Of a DNA stretch of 46,794 nucleotides, positions 35,302-43,803 are shown in pieces; the first letter of the stretch is position 1; every line of letters starts with the position of its first letter. Below the pieces are notes generated by a model. It made no database searches. It saw only the letters and a program-made list of their open reading frames with translations, and was not told the DNA's origin. The DNA lies in contig JAGVGO010000246.1 of assembly GCA_020057085.1 (NCBI GenBank), positions 1-46,794 of the forward strand. Direction: 5' to 3'. This DNA is from Planctomycetota bacterium. Its GTDB lineage: Bacteria; Planctomycetota; Uabimicrobiia; Uabimicrobiales; JABWCH01. The position numbers were made by a program, and so were the translations under genes.

Positions 35302-36609
35302 ATGCCCAACAAGACTATTTATATCAGGGAAGAAGACATGAGTGTCTTTGAGAACGCGCAGAAGATGGGCAAAGATTCCATTTCTGCCATCGTGACCTCC
35401 GCTTTGCGTGACTACGTTGCCAAAGAGGAAGAAAAAAACAAGGGCGAGCAGGAATCTGCACAACTGCTTGATAGCATTTTGGCCAAAGCCGCCTCTGTGC
35501 ACGCTTCGGATATTCATATTCAGCCCATGCGGAAAGGTAGCAGTGTCCGCTTTCGTGTGGATGGAGTACTGAGGGAGAGCGATCCCTTGACGCCACAACA
35601 GCACAACGCCGTCATGGCTTCTTGCAAACACCTGGCTGGGCAAGATGGTGGCGAGAACATGTTGCTGCAAGGTAAAATTCAATCGCTGGAAATCGCAGGC
35701 AGAAAAATTGACATGAGAGTTTGCATTGTCCCGTCCATCCTGGGTGAATGTGTCACCATGCGTATTTTGGAAACCGAGGCCACGCTGCCCGATGTCGCGC
35801 AACTGGAAGTACAGGGAGAGCATGCCGCGCAACTCACCCAGCTTGCGGCCAAGCCTTTTGGGGCTATTTTGGTCAGCGGTCCCACCGGCTGTGGCAAAAC
35901 TTCCACCATTTACTCCATGCTCAAACAGATTGATCGCTCGCATCAGAAAGTGATGACGGTGGAAGATCCGGTCGAGTATATCATCGAACGGTGTGTGCAG
36001 ATTCCCCTGACAACTTTGCCAGGCTCCACGTTTCCCGGCGTGCTACGTACCATTCTGGGGAGCGACCCTGATGTCATTTTTGTCGGGGAAATCCGCGACA
36101 AAGAGACGGCTCTCATCTGTATGGAAGCCGCCTGCACAGGACACCTGGTGTTCTCCCTGCTGCATGCCCATGCAGCTCCCGCCGCATTGCTCCGCCTGAT
36201 CCACATAGGCATAGAGCCGTTTCTGGTGCGCGATGCCGTCATCGGCATAGTAGGGCAGCGCCTCGTACGCTGTCTTTGTAAAGAATGCAAGACCAGAGAC
36301 AATGCCAGCTACCGGCAGCTTGAGCTTGAGCGATACATCGAATCAGGAATTCAGTTGTTCAAGGCGGTCGGCTGCAAGAAATGTGGGCAGAGCGGCTATA
36401 AAGGGCGAACGGCGCTTTTTGAAGTTTTGCTGCCGAGCAGCGAAGTGCAGCAAGCCATCATGCGCGGTGTAGCGGAAGACGAACTGAACAAGATCGCGCA
36501 CAAGGAAGGCATGAAGACGCTGCTGGAAGATGGTTTAGATAAAGCCGCCCGCGGCTACACTTCGGTAAGTGAGGTATTGCGTGTGATGCAAGGAAATATC
36601 TCCGCGTGA
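35302..36609 (+). CDS. GspE/PilB-family secretion ATPase with N-terminal EXLDI/ribbon-helix-helix-like segment
   Basis: Walker A VSGPTGCGKTST, VEDPVEYI, LGSDPDVIFVGEIRDKETA, GHLVFSLLHAHAA, CxxC pairs CLCKEC / CKKCGQSGYKGR; N-terminus MPNKTIYIREEDMSVFENAQKMGKDSISAIVTSALRDYVAKEEE. Confidence 0.9.
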   Translation: MPNKTIYIREEDMSVFENAQKMGKDSISAIVTSALRDYVAKEEEKNKGEQESAQLLDSILAKAASVHASDIHIQPMRKGSSVRFRVDGVLRESDPLTPQQHNAVMASCKHLAGQDGGENMLLQGKIQSLEIAGRKIDMRVCIVPSILGECVTMRILETEATLPDVAQLEVQGEHAAQLTQLAAKPFGAILVSGPTGCGKTSTIYSMLKQIDRSHQKVMTVEDPVEYIIERCVQIPLTTLPGSTFPGVLRTILGSDPDVIFVGEIRDKETALICMEAACTGHLVFSLLHAHAAPAALLRLIHIGIEPFLVRDAVIGIVGQRLVRCLCKECKTRDNASYRQLELERYIESGIQLFKAVGCKKCGQSGYKGRTALFEVLLPSSEVQQAIMRGVAEDELNKIAHKEGMKTLLEDGLDKAARGYTSVSEVLRVMQGNISA

Positions 36610-36621
36610 TGTTTTGCCCCA

Positions 36622-36652
36622 AGCCCTGTCCGCAAGGATGGGGCTTTTTTTT
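36622..36652 (+). terminator. Intrinsic terminator agccctgtcc-gcaa-ggatggggct + T tract
   Basis: 10-bp stem with two G-U pairs, GNRA-like gcaa loop, followed by a run of T; 12 bp after the ATPase stop codon. Confidence 0.88.
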
Positions 36653-36687
36653 GTGCAAGGGCGACCTACCGTCGTCGGTTTTCTGCT

Positions 36688-38439
36688 TTAATTTTTGCTC
36701 ACCCGATAGAGATGCCAGACAAACTCCTGTCGGTGTTCATAAATGGTAAATTTTGTCACCGGGGCAAGCGAGAGTCCCATCTCCTGCAACTTATCGGTAC
36801 ATGCAGACTGTTGCTCGGTATCGGTGAGAAGCATGGCCGGCCAGGGGAACAGCGCAAAATCTTCCAGCTTGACGATCTTGCGATAGCTGTGCGATATACC
36901 CCACAGCAATTTGTCGCTGTCGCCTCCCACCAGATAGAGAGGTTCGCCCTGGCACAAGCGTTTGACCACATAGGCTTCTTCGTAGCCATCTTTGGCCAGC
37001 GGCGTATAAGGCAGGTAAAGAAAGGTGACGCTGACCGACAGAAACGCTGCCGCGGCTGTGGTCACGACAAGATAAGGAATATCCCATCGGCCACGCAAGA
37101 AAATAAAGCCGACAGCGATGAAGAGTGGCGCAAAGCACCAGACAGTAGCCGGTGCGCCGAAGTAAGTGAGGGCGATAAATCCGACGGGCACCAGAAAAAC
37201 GGCGGCCAGCACCAAAGCACGATGCACGGCCAATACCAGTTTTTGCTGCCATAACCATTGGCCTGAGTTAAGCTGACGTGCCAGATAATCGCACACCATG
37301 CCGAGAAAGACCGCCAATATCGGCAGCAGCATGAGAAAATAGCGATTCTTCTTCGCCGGAATGCAAGAAAGCAGCAACAGTGCCAGTACAAGCCAGATGA
37401 ACGGAAAAAACGATGCCACGGGCAAAATATGCTGTTGAGTACCGCTCGTCGTGCGAGGCCGTTGCCAGTGCCACAAACTTTTTCCCCACCAGATCAGGGC
37501 TGCCAGCAGGAGCAAGCTCCAGGGGGCAATGAGTGGGAGCGCCATACCGAGATAAAAAACAAAGGTCCCGCCGTGCTCCACATTCACGGAGACGACATCC
37601 TTTTGCAGCATGTGCCAGGTATCCGGATGCCACAGCCAGACGCCGAACCACCAGGCATTGCCAAGCAGCAAAGTGCCCAGCCCGATGAGGCACAGTATTA
37701 CCCAGTGACGGACGGTGCGTGGCAGATGACTCTTTACCGCGTGCCATGCTTCTACATCAGGGACGCGCCGAGTCAGCCAGAAAAACAGCCCATACGCCAT
37801 AAAAAATGGCAGCCAGATGGTAACAAAGGCGGCCGGCCCTTTGCTCAAAAAAGAGGCGCCGCCGAGTATGGTTGCCAAGATGGCATAACGCCAACCGCCT
37901 TGCGTGGCGGCAAAAGCGCGACAGGCAGCCCACAGTGAGCCAAATCCCAGTGTGCCGACGAACATGTCCCAGCGTGCCGTCTGCACTTCGCCGATGAATT
38001 GCAGGCTGGTTGCCAGCATGAGCAGCGCAAAGAGTCCTGCCCGTGGGTTGTACCAGTCGCTGGTAAAACGGAACACAAACCATAGCAGCAAGAGCGACAT
38101 GATGGCATTGGGGATGCGCAGCCAGAACAGATTGCGGGTATCGCCGCACAGCTTCGCCATGGCGGCGGCAGCCCAGGTGGGCAGTGGCGGTTTAAGGATA
38201 CGCGGGTTAGCATTGAGCGTCGGCAAGAGCCAGTTGCCGCTTTCGATGATTTCTTCCGCGGCGCGCAGATTGCGTGCTTCCATGATGCTGGACACGGCAA
38301 TGCCCTGAATCAGGAGCAGAGAAAACAGCGCCGCCAGCGCAAACAAAAACAGTAAAGCAGCGACGGAAACAGTTTCGGCACTGAGGCAAGCGACACAGCG
38401 TTCCCACCGTTCGTTAAGGGAAGAGAGGATTTGTTTCAT
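36688..38439 (-). CDS. ArnT-like / PMT_2-type membrane glycosyltransferase
   Basis: EARNLRAAEEIIESGNWLLPTLNANPRILKPPLPTWAAAAMAKLCG followed by multiple TM helices. Start set at MKQILSS. Confidence 0.88.
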   Translation of the reverse strand: MKQILSSLNERWERCVACLSAETVSVAALLFLFALAALFSLLLIQGIAVSSIMEARNLRAAEEIIESGNWLLPTLNANPRILKPPLPTWAAAAMAKLCGDTRNLFWLRIPNAIMSLLLLWFVFRFTSDWYNPRAGLFALLMLATSLQFIGEVQTARWDMFVGTLGFGSLWAACRAFAATQGGWRYAILATILGGASFLSKGPAAFVTIWLPFFMAYGLFFWLTRRVPDVEAWHAVKSHLPRTVRHWVILCLIGLGTLLLGNAWWFGVWLWHPDTWHMLQKDVVSVNVEHGGTFVFYLGMALPLIAPWSLLLLAALIWWGKSLWHWQRPRTTSGTQQHILPVASFFPFIWLVLALLLLSCIPAKKNRYFLMLLPILAVFLGMVCDYLARQLNSGQWLWQQKLVLAVHRALVLAAVFLVPVGFIALTYFGAPATVWCFAPLFIAVGFIFLRGRWDIPYLVVTTAAAAFLSVSVTFLYLPYTPLAKDGYEEAYVVKRLCQGEPLYLVGGDSDKLLWGISHSYRKIVKLEDFALFPWPAMLLTDTEQQSACTDKLQEMGLSLAPVTKFTIYEHRQEFVWHLYRVSKN

Positions 38440-38449
38440 ATCCGCCGCC

Positions 38450-39178
38450 TTACAGATCCTTAGGATTGGTATGCGAGATAAGATTTCGTGCAAGCTCGGA
38501 ACGCTGGTACAAAAAATACAAGGCCACACTAAAAATGATCAATAACGAAGATGCCAACGTCACCGGCAACACAAAATTTTGCTGTAGCCCGCAGCCGTAA
38601 AGGACAAAGATGAGAGTCTGCGGTAAAAAGCCAAGGGCGGATGCTGCCAGAAATGTCAGCACGGACACCGCGCTAAGCCCTGTCAAAATGTTGACGAAAA
38701 ATCCTGGTACTGGGAGTTGTCGCAACAAGAAAATGCTAGCAAAGCCGTGCTTCCGTATATAGGCATCCACTCTCTCTAGATGTGCCGCTATAATCTTTTG
38801 CAGAAACGCTTCCCTGGCCCAGCGTACTGTCAAAAATACGATGAAGGAACCAGCTACTGCCGTGGCTTCGGCGAGTATCACACCTTGCCAGAAACCGAAA
38901 ACGGCTCCGGCCAGGAAAGCGGCTACGGTGCGCGGAAAGCCGGCACCGATAGCAAGTGAACCCACAACAAAGAAAACCAAAGGTGCCCACACTGAGTAGT
39001 ATTGGAGTTCTGCCCGCAGCTTTTCCACTTGGCTCAAGTTGAGGTATTTACCAAGTGGTGAACCGTACAGTAGAACAAAACAGAGCAGCAAACACACCGC
39101 CATCACGATCGGTTTAGCGATGGCAGTTTTGATATTTTTGCATGTTGGCATTGAGTTGTTGCCCGCTTTGCTTGTCAC
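38450..39178 (-). CDS. TVP38/TMEM64 (VTT/DedA-like) membrane protein
   Basis: GAGFPRTVAAFLAGAVFGFWQGVILAEATAVAGSFIVFLTVRWAREAF...RQLPVPGFFVNILTGLSAVSVLTFLAASALGFLPQTLIFVLYG. Confidence 0.87.
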   Translation of the reverse strand: MTSKAGNNSMPTCKNIKTAIAKPIVMAVCLLLCFVLLYGSPLGKYLNLSQVEKLRAELQYYSVWAPLVFFVVGSLAIGAGFPRTVAAFLAGAVFGFWQGVILAEATAVAGSFIVFLTVRWAREAFLQKIIAAHLERVDAYIRKHGFASIFLLRQLPVPGFFVNILTGLSAVSVLTFLAASALGFLPQTLIFVLYGCGLQQNFVLPVTLASSLLIIFSVALYFLYQRSELARNLISHTNPKDL

Positions 39179-39186
39179 GCAGTGTA

Positions 39187-40068
39187 CTAGAAGCGAATAC
39201 CCAGGCCTGCCGAGGCTGTCCAGGAATGGAACAATGCCGTTCCGTAAAAATGATCGTCGCGCTTGCTATCGGCACGCAGATACTCGTAAGTACCTTCGCC
39301 GAACAGAAAGAAATTTTCTCCGAGATACCAGCGGGCAGTAAACGAGGCGTGTGCCGAAGCGAATTTAACATCCTTGTACTCGATCATCATGCCGCTGCAA
39401 CCTAAAGTAAACACTAACGGCTTGCTGAAAGCGAAATCAATATGAAAACCAGGCCGCAGCACGGGCAGCAGGCGATCCGCCTCTTCTTTTAGCGTGCCGT
39501 TGCTAAAGGAATAGCTCAAGGAAATAGCCTCAAAATCCAGATCTATGCCCGCTCCGAAATTGACATTGGCATATATCGTATAAGCCAGAAGAACACGCCA
39601 GAACTCCATGGTAATTTCAGCATCGAGCTGTGTTCCGAGAGCGAAGGTGGTGCCATTGATGGCAATATCCCGCGCCAGGGTCGTGTCACTATCGAACTGA
39701 GCGCTGCTATAGGTGAAGTACAGCCGCCAACCGCTCCAGGCAAGCTCCGCGCCGAGCACATAGTCGTTGCTGGATCGTTCGAGGCCGAGATCTTTGCGTA
39801 AATCCAACTCACTACCTTGGGTAGTGCTGTTGTTCAGACGTCCGGAAATTTTTTGGTAAGTTTGGCGTACGCCGACATTGCCAGCGAAGCTGAAGCCATA
39901 GTTGAGAAAGCACGCTCCGCCATATGGAACATCTGTCTGTGGGAATAGCATTAGTTCTTCGTCTTCGCTTGCGCCTGGCGTCATCTGCTGGGCAGAACTC
40001 CAACTGGCAAAAAAGAGGACAAAACAGATTACGCCAAATACCAAATTTTTTATCGTAAGTTTTCTCAT
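39187..40068 (-). CDS. Outer-membrane beta-barrel-like secreted protein
   Basis: Signal peptide ending SSAQ; alternating amphipathic strands; C-terminal ...WTASAGLGIRF with terminal Phe. Confidence 0.7.
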   Translation of the reverse strand: MRKLTIKNLVFGVICFVLFFASWSSAQQMTPGASEDEELMLFPQTDVPYGGACFLNYGFSFAGNVGVRQTYQKISGRLNNSTTQGSELDLRKDLGLERSSNDYVLGAELAWSGWRLYFTYSSAQFDSDTTLARDIAINGTTFALGTQLDAEITMEFWRVLLAYTIYANVNFGAGIDLDFEAISLSYSFSNGTLKEEADRLLPVLRPGFHIDFAFSKPLVFTLGCSGMMIEYKDVKFASAHASFTARWYLGENFFLFGEGTYEYLRADSKRDDHFYGTALFHSWTASAGLGIRF

Positions 40069-40098
40069 ACTCTTTCCTTTTTGACATCAGGTCTTTTC

Positions 40099-40280
40099 CA
40101 TGGCTATTTCATTCTTCGTGTTTTGCTATCTTCGCGCGGCAATGCCTTCTCCACGATGATCGGAACAACGAACGCTTGCGTGTCTTTGTGCGCCAAGCAC
40201 GACAGCCGATCCTCGTTACGAAGGCATTTGCCGCGTTCACTGTGGACTTTACTACTCGCTCGGAGAATGAAATGACCCTG
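40099..40280. mobile_element. MITE-like palindromic element, copy B
   Basis: catggctatttcattct... / ...ggagaatgaaatgaccctg ends; internal sequence closely matches 8054-8236; flanked by ggtcttttc (40090-40098) and ggttttttc (40281-40289), an 8/9 target duplication. Confidence 0.87.
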
Positions 40281-40377
40281 GGTTTTTTCCCTGGTTTTTG
40301 TTATAATGACGGTAGTCGTCTATTATAAAAAGATTCCTGGCGAACTGCTATAAAAAACAGAAAACAGGAAAAAATTT

Positions 40378-40563
40378 ATGCAAACAAAAAATTATTTGCG
40401 CTATTCGCATCTGGGCTTACAGTTTTTTATCGTTTTCGCGGGTTGTTTTTACGGCGGCTATTACCTCGACAAACAATGGGCAACCTCGCCCTGGCTTACG
40501 CTGAGTGGCTTTGTCGTTGGTTTTGCCGCCAGTCTATGGTTTCTCGTGAAAGAAACGCAATAA
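40378..40563 (+). CDS. AtpZ/AtpI-like F0F1-ATPase-associated small membrane protein
   Basis: 61 aa, two TM helices: LGLQFFIVFAGCFYGGYYLDKQWATSPWLTLSGFVVGFAASLWFLVKE. Confidence 0.75.
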   Translation: MQTKNYLRYSHLGLQFFIVFAGCFYGGYYLDKQWATSPWLTLSGFVVGFAASLWFLVKETQ

Positions 40564-40570
40564 AATTGGT

Positions 40571-43096
40571 CTATTTCAACTTCCCAGCCGCCTGCGTGTC
40601 TGGCAAATATTTTTGGATGAGACCCGCCACAGTAGCTGCGTTTTTATTTTTGCCCGCTTCTTTGAGTTTACGGGCATAGTCGCTCAACTTTTCCGCCAGG
40701 CCTTCGCGTTGGTGACGGAAGGCAAGCGAATCCCTGAATAATGATGTCAGCTCTTGCAACGTTTCCTCACCTGACACGGGATCGCCGTTCAAGAAATAGT
40801 GGCTGGCCATGGGTAACAGATAAAAAGCAAACATTTGTTGGTAGAAAGTGTCATTTGTCAACTCTGGCAACAGTCCTTTCAGGCTGCGAAAAGTCTTGAC
40901 CGGCAACAGGAAAATCAACAGACCTATGCGTTGAGGTAGAGAAGCCGACAGGTTATCACCGAGAATGGCACGGAATGTTTCAATACCCAGCTTGCGAAAA
41001 GGAGCATATTCGACTTTGTTTTGGCCGTGTTCAAATACCAAGGAATCGTTTTTAAAGTTGATCATGAGCAGTTTGCCTTCTATCTCTGTGCCATTTTCCA
41101 TTTGCACACGGATGGTTTTGCCTCTGGCCTCCTCAAAAACTTTTTGCAAAGTTTCTCCCATTTTTTGCGCTGCCTGGATATCGAGCGACCACTGGGCTAA
41201 CGTTTTGTTCCAGGCAGGGTGAGTCGCCTGGTATTGTGCCAACATTTCCACCGCCTTGCCATAATGACGGCCGACTAAAGAAGGATAAATTTTATAAACC
41301 ACTTCGTTCGCTACTTTGGCCCAATTGTAATCATCTTCTGCTTGTTTGAGCGCGCTGATTTTGTCTGTTGCTTGCTGCTGTCGCTCGGCTAAATGTTTGG
41401 TTTTGCTCTTTTCTACGAGTTCCATTGCTTCCCTGAATTTGCACTGTTTTTCCAACTCGGAGGCACGGGTGCTTGTTTTGTGCCACGCTTCCTCATCTTT
41501 GGCTATGACTTGCTGCTTGAGCGTGTTGATCTGCGGGGCGATGTCTTCGTCAAAAACCTTGTTTTGGTAGACGGCTATATGTGCCATAGCCTCGGTGTAA
41601 TTACCGTCCTGCAACATCGCATTCACTTTTTTACTCACACTGCCCCATTCGCGACGGAGGTTGAGCTTATCCAGTTTACCTCTGATTTCCTGCAATTTTT
41701 GCGTCGTCTGTGCCCGATACGGGTTATCCACGTATTCCTTGGCAAATTCTTCCCAATCTTCCTGGGCGCGGCGCAAGTCCCTCTCGTCATCATCTTTGAC
41801 GGGGCAGCTGGACAATTTTTGGTATTGTTCGTGCATTTCTTTTTCGCGTTGTGTCTGCCGTGTCGTGTTTGTCGGCGTAGGTTCTACAGGCGTTGGCGTA
41901 CGCCTGTTGCCGACGATGATGAAAAAGATAACGGCAACAAGCGCACAAAGCATGATACCACCTGTCACATATGGTGCAATACGTTGTTTTTGTACCTGCG
42001 GACGTTTGGTGTAATTGGGAATTTCGGGCACATCCCAACCGACCTGCTTTAAGAGCTTTTCTGTGGTAACGACCTGTTGTTCTGCCGGAGATGCAGCTTG
42101 TGTGGCTGGCTGTTCATCCATGAAGTCGAGTCTGGCCGCAGCCGGCTTACCCTCTTGCAAAGAACTTATGGAAATTGCCTGGGTAAGACCCATGACTTGC
42201 AATTTTTTTGGCACTGCCATGGTATTTTTTTTACTTTTGAGTTTTTTGCTGTCTACCAGTTCCATCTGACAGGTTTTACACTGGTAGCTGCGGCCAACCT
42301 GAAACAACACAATCTGATATTTTTTTTGGCATTTGGGGCAAGCCATGGTTTTGCTCTCTTGCCGCGACAGAATGGTCTTCACCTGCTGCGGGTTCAGTGT
42401 GCCTTGAGCGATCATGATCTCACCCAATTTTTTACCCGCTTCCCGGGCTTGCACGGCAAGTGCAGCGTCCACTTCTCTCTGCGTCGCCAGATGCAGTAAA
42501 ATGGCGGTCTTGCCAAAAGGAGTCACCACACTTGCCGAAGTTTTCGCTTCTTTTTCGTCTTTCTGCTCCCGATCTTGGGTAACTGGATTGCCACCTGCAT
42601 CTGTCAACCTCTGTTTTGTGTCGGCTGCCTCACTACTCTGTTTGGTGCCGGCTATTCCCTCTTTGTCACCTGCCGGCGTAGTGGCGGCAGGTAGTTTGCC
42701 CGTTGTTTCTGCCGGATCGTCAAGGGAAATTAACTTTTCGCCTTTTATTTTAGGCTGCAGGGCAATTTCTTCGACCGATGGTAGCGAGTCCAACACATTG
42801 GCAGTCCGTGATGTAGCTAGTTTCAATTTGCCTCCGGATGGCGGCGCAACTGGTTCAACCGGCTTTAATTTGACCTCAGGCTGTTCCGAGGTAAGAAACG
42901 GTTCTTCCTCCTCTTTGCTTTGAGCTTCCTCCTGTGATAGTCGGATAATCTGTTCTGTATTTAGATACCCTTTTTTCACAAGAATATCCAGGACGTTCTG
43001 TCCTCCGGTTTTTTTCTTCTCGGCAGCACATTCTTCCAACTGCGCTTGTGACAGCCAACCGCGTAAGATAGCCTTTTGCAGTAGCGATTTTTCCAT
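40571..43096 (-). CDS. Large single-TM protein with GspE-N-like start, zinc ribbon and coiled-coil/TPR-like periplasmic region
   Basis: MEKSLLQKAILRGWLSQAQLEECAAEKKKTGGQNVLDILVKKGYLNTEQI; CPKCQKKYQIVLFQVGRSYQCKTCQMEL; TM APYVTGGIMLCALVAVIFFIIVG. Confidence 0.75.
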   Translation of the reverse strand: MEKSLLQKAILRGWLSQAQLEECAAEKKKTGGQNVLDILVKKGYLNTEQIIRLSQEEAQSKEEEEPFLTSEQPEVKLKPVEPVAPPSGGKLKLATSRTANVLDSLPSVEEIALQPKIKGEKLISLDDPAETTGKLPAATTPAGDKEGIAGTKQSSEAADTKQRLTDAGGNPVTQDREQKDEKEAKTSASVVTPFGKTAILLHLATQREVDAALAVQAREAGKKLGEIMIAQGTLNPQQVKTILSRQESKTMACPKCQKKYQIVLFQVGRSYQCKTCQMELVDSKKLKSKKNTMAVPKKLQVMGLTQAISISSLQEGKPAAARLDFMDEQPATQAASPAEQQVVTTEKLLKQVGWDVPEIPNYTKRPQVQKQRIAPYVTGGIMLCALVAVIFFIIVGNRRTPTPVEPTPTNTTRQTQREKEMHEQYQKLSSCPVKDDDERDLRRAQEDWEEFAKEYVDNPYRAQTTQKLQEIRGKLDKLNLRREWGSVSKKVNAMLQDGNYTEAMAHIAVYQNKVFDEDIAPQINTLKQQVIAKDEEAWHKTSTRASELEKQCKFREAMELVEKSKTKHLAERQQQATDKISALKQAEDDYNWAKVANEVVYKIYPSLVGRHYGKAVEMLAQYQATHPAWNKTLAQWSLDIQAAQKMGETLQKVFEEARGKTIRVQMENGTEIEGKLLMINFKNDSLVFEHGQNKVEYAPFRKLGIETFRAILGDNLSASLPQRIGLLIFLLPVKTFRSLKGLLPELTNDTFYQQMFAFYLLPMASHYFLNGDPVSGEETLQELTSLFRDSLAFRHQREGLAEKLSDYARKLKEAGKNKNAATVAGLIQKYLPDTQAAGKLK

Positions 43097-43123
43097 ATCT
43101 GTCGCTTCTCCAGTTCTAGGCGA

Positions 43124-43160
43124 CTTCAAAAAAATAAACTATCATTTTATTTTTTTGAAG
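43124..43160. terminator. Perfect 15-bp A/T-rich hairpin, probable terminator after acyP
   Basis: cttcaaaaaaataaa-ctatcat-tttatttttttgaag, immediately beyond the acylphosphatase stop codon. Confidence 0.6.
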
Positions 43161-43165
43161 CCGCT

Positions 43166-43438
43166 CTAACGTCGCGTATGAAAATTGTCCAGGTCGCCCT
43201 GGAATGGTTCTTCCGTCACTACAACACTCTGCACCTGGGCAAGGGGAGGACCTTGGTGACTCCAGGCAATCAGTTCATCTGCTGCCTCATCTTCCCCTTC
43301 CACCAGTATCTCTACACGTCCGTCGCTTAAATTTTTGACCCAACCTTTTACTTCTAACTGCAAGGCCTTTTCGGTTGTGTAATAACGGAAATTCACTCCC
43401 TGGACTTTTCCCGCAATGAGTGCATGTGCGCGTTTCAT
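43166..43438 (-). CDS. acyP: Acylphosphatase
   Basis: MKRAHALIAGKVQGVNFRYYTTEKALQLEVKGWVKNLSDGRVEILVEGE, the acylphosphatase signature. Confidence 0.92.
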   Translation of the reverse strand: MKRAHALIAGKVQGVNFRYYTTEKALQLEVKGWVKNLSDGRVEILVEGEDEAADELIAWSHQGPPLAQVQSVVVTEEPFQGDLDNFHTRR

Positions 43439-43551
43439 AAGAATGAGACCTTTTACTGTCAAGGTTGATGGCACAAATTTTTGCTCGTTTTCTGTTTAGC
43501 ATTATAAGCGCAATCGGACAAAAAGTCAATCGCATGTTGCTAAAAAACACT

Positions 43552-43592
43552 CAGGGTCATTTCATTCTCCAGAGCGAGTAGTAAAATCCACC
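43552..43592. repeat. Solo end fragment of the MITE-like element, inverted relative to the other copies
   Basis: cagggtcatttcattctccagagcgagtagtaaaatccac is the reverse complement of the right end of copies A/B; the rest of the element is absent. Confidence 0.85.
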
Positions 43593-43803
43593 TTTGCTTG
43601 GGGAGAAACCTGGCGATTGCGTCGGAAATTTCTGGACAAATACGCCATTGAAGTGTAAAATCATTTTGGGCAACGGTTTCGGTGTCTGCTCAGTCCAGAT
43701 ACAATGCTTGCTAGCCACGTGCCTACGTGTCTTGGTTCCGGCAAAAGATCGCTAAACGCGCCTGGCCGGCTGCTTTCATGCGACATATAATGAGGACAGA
43801 TTT

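Noticed and set aside
40279-40307. Promoter for the AtpZ-like gene formed by the MITE right end (tgggtt) and TATAAT at 40302-40307
   Set aside because: The -10 is good but the -35 is poor; not enough to claim MITE-supplied promoter activity.
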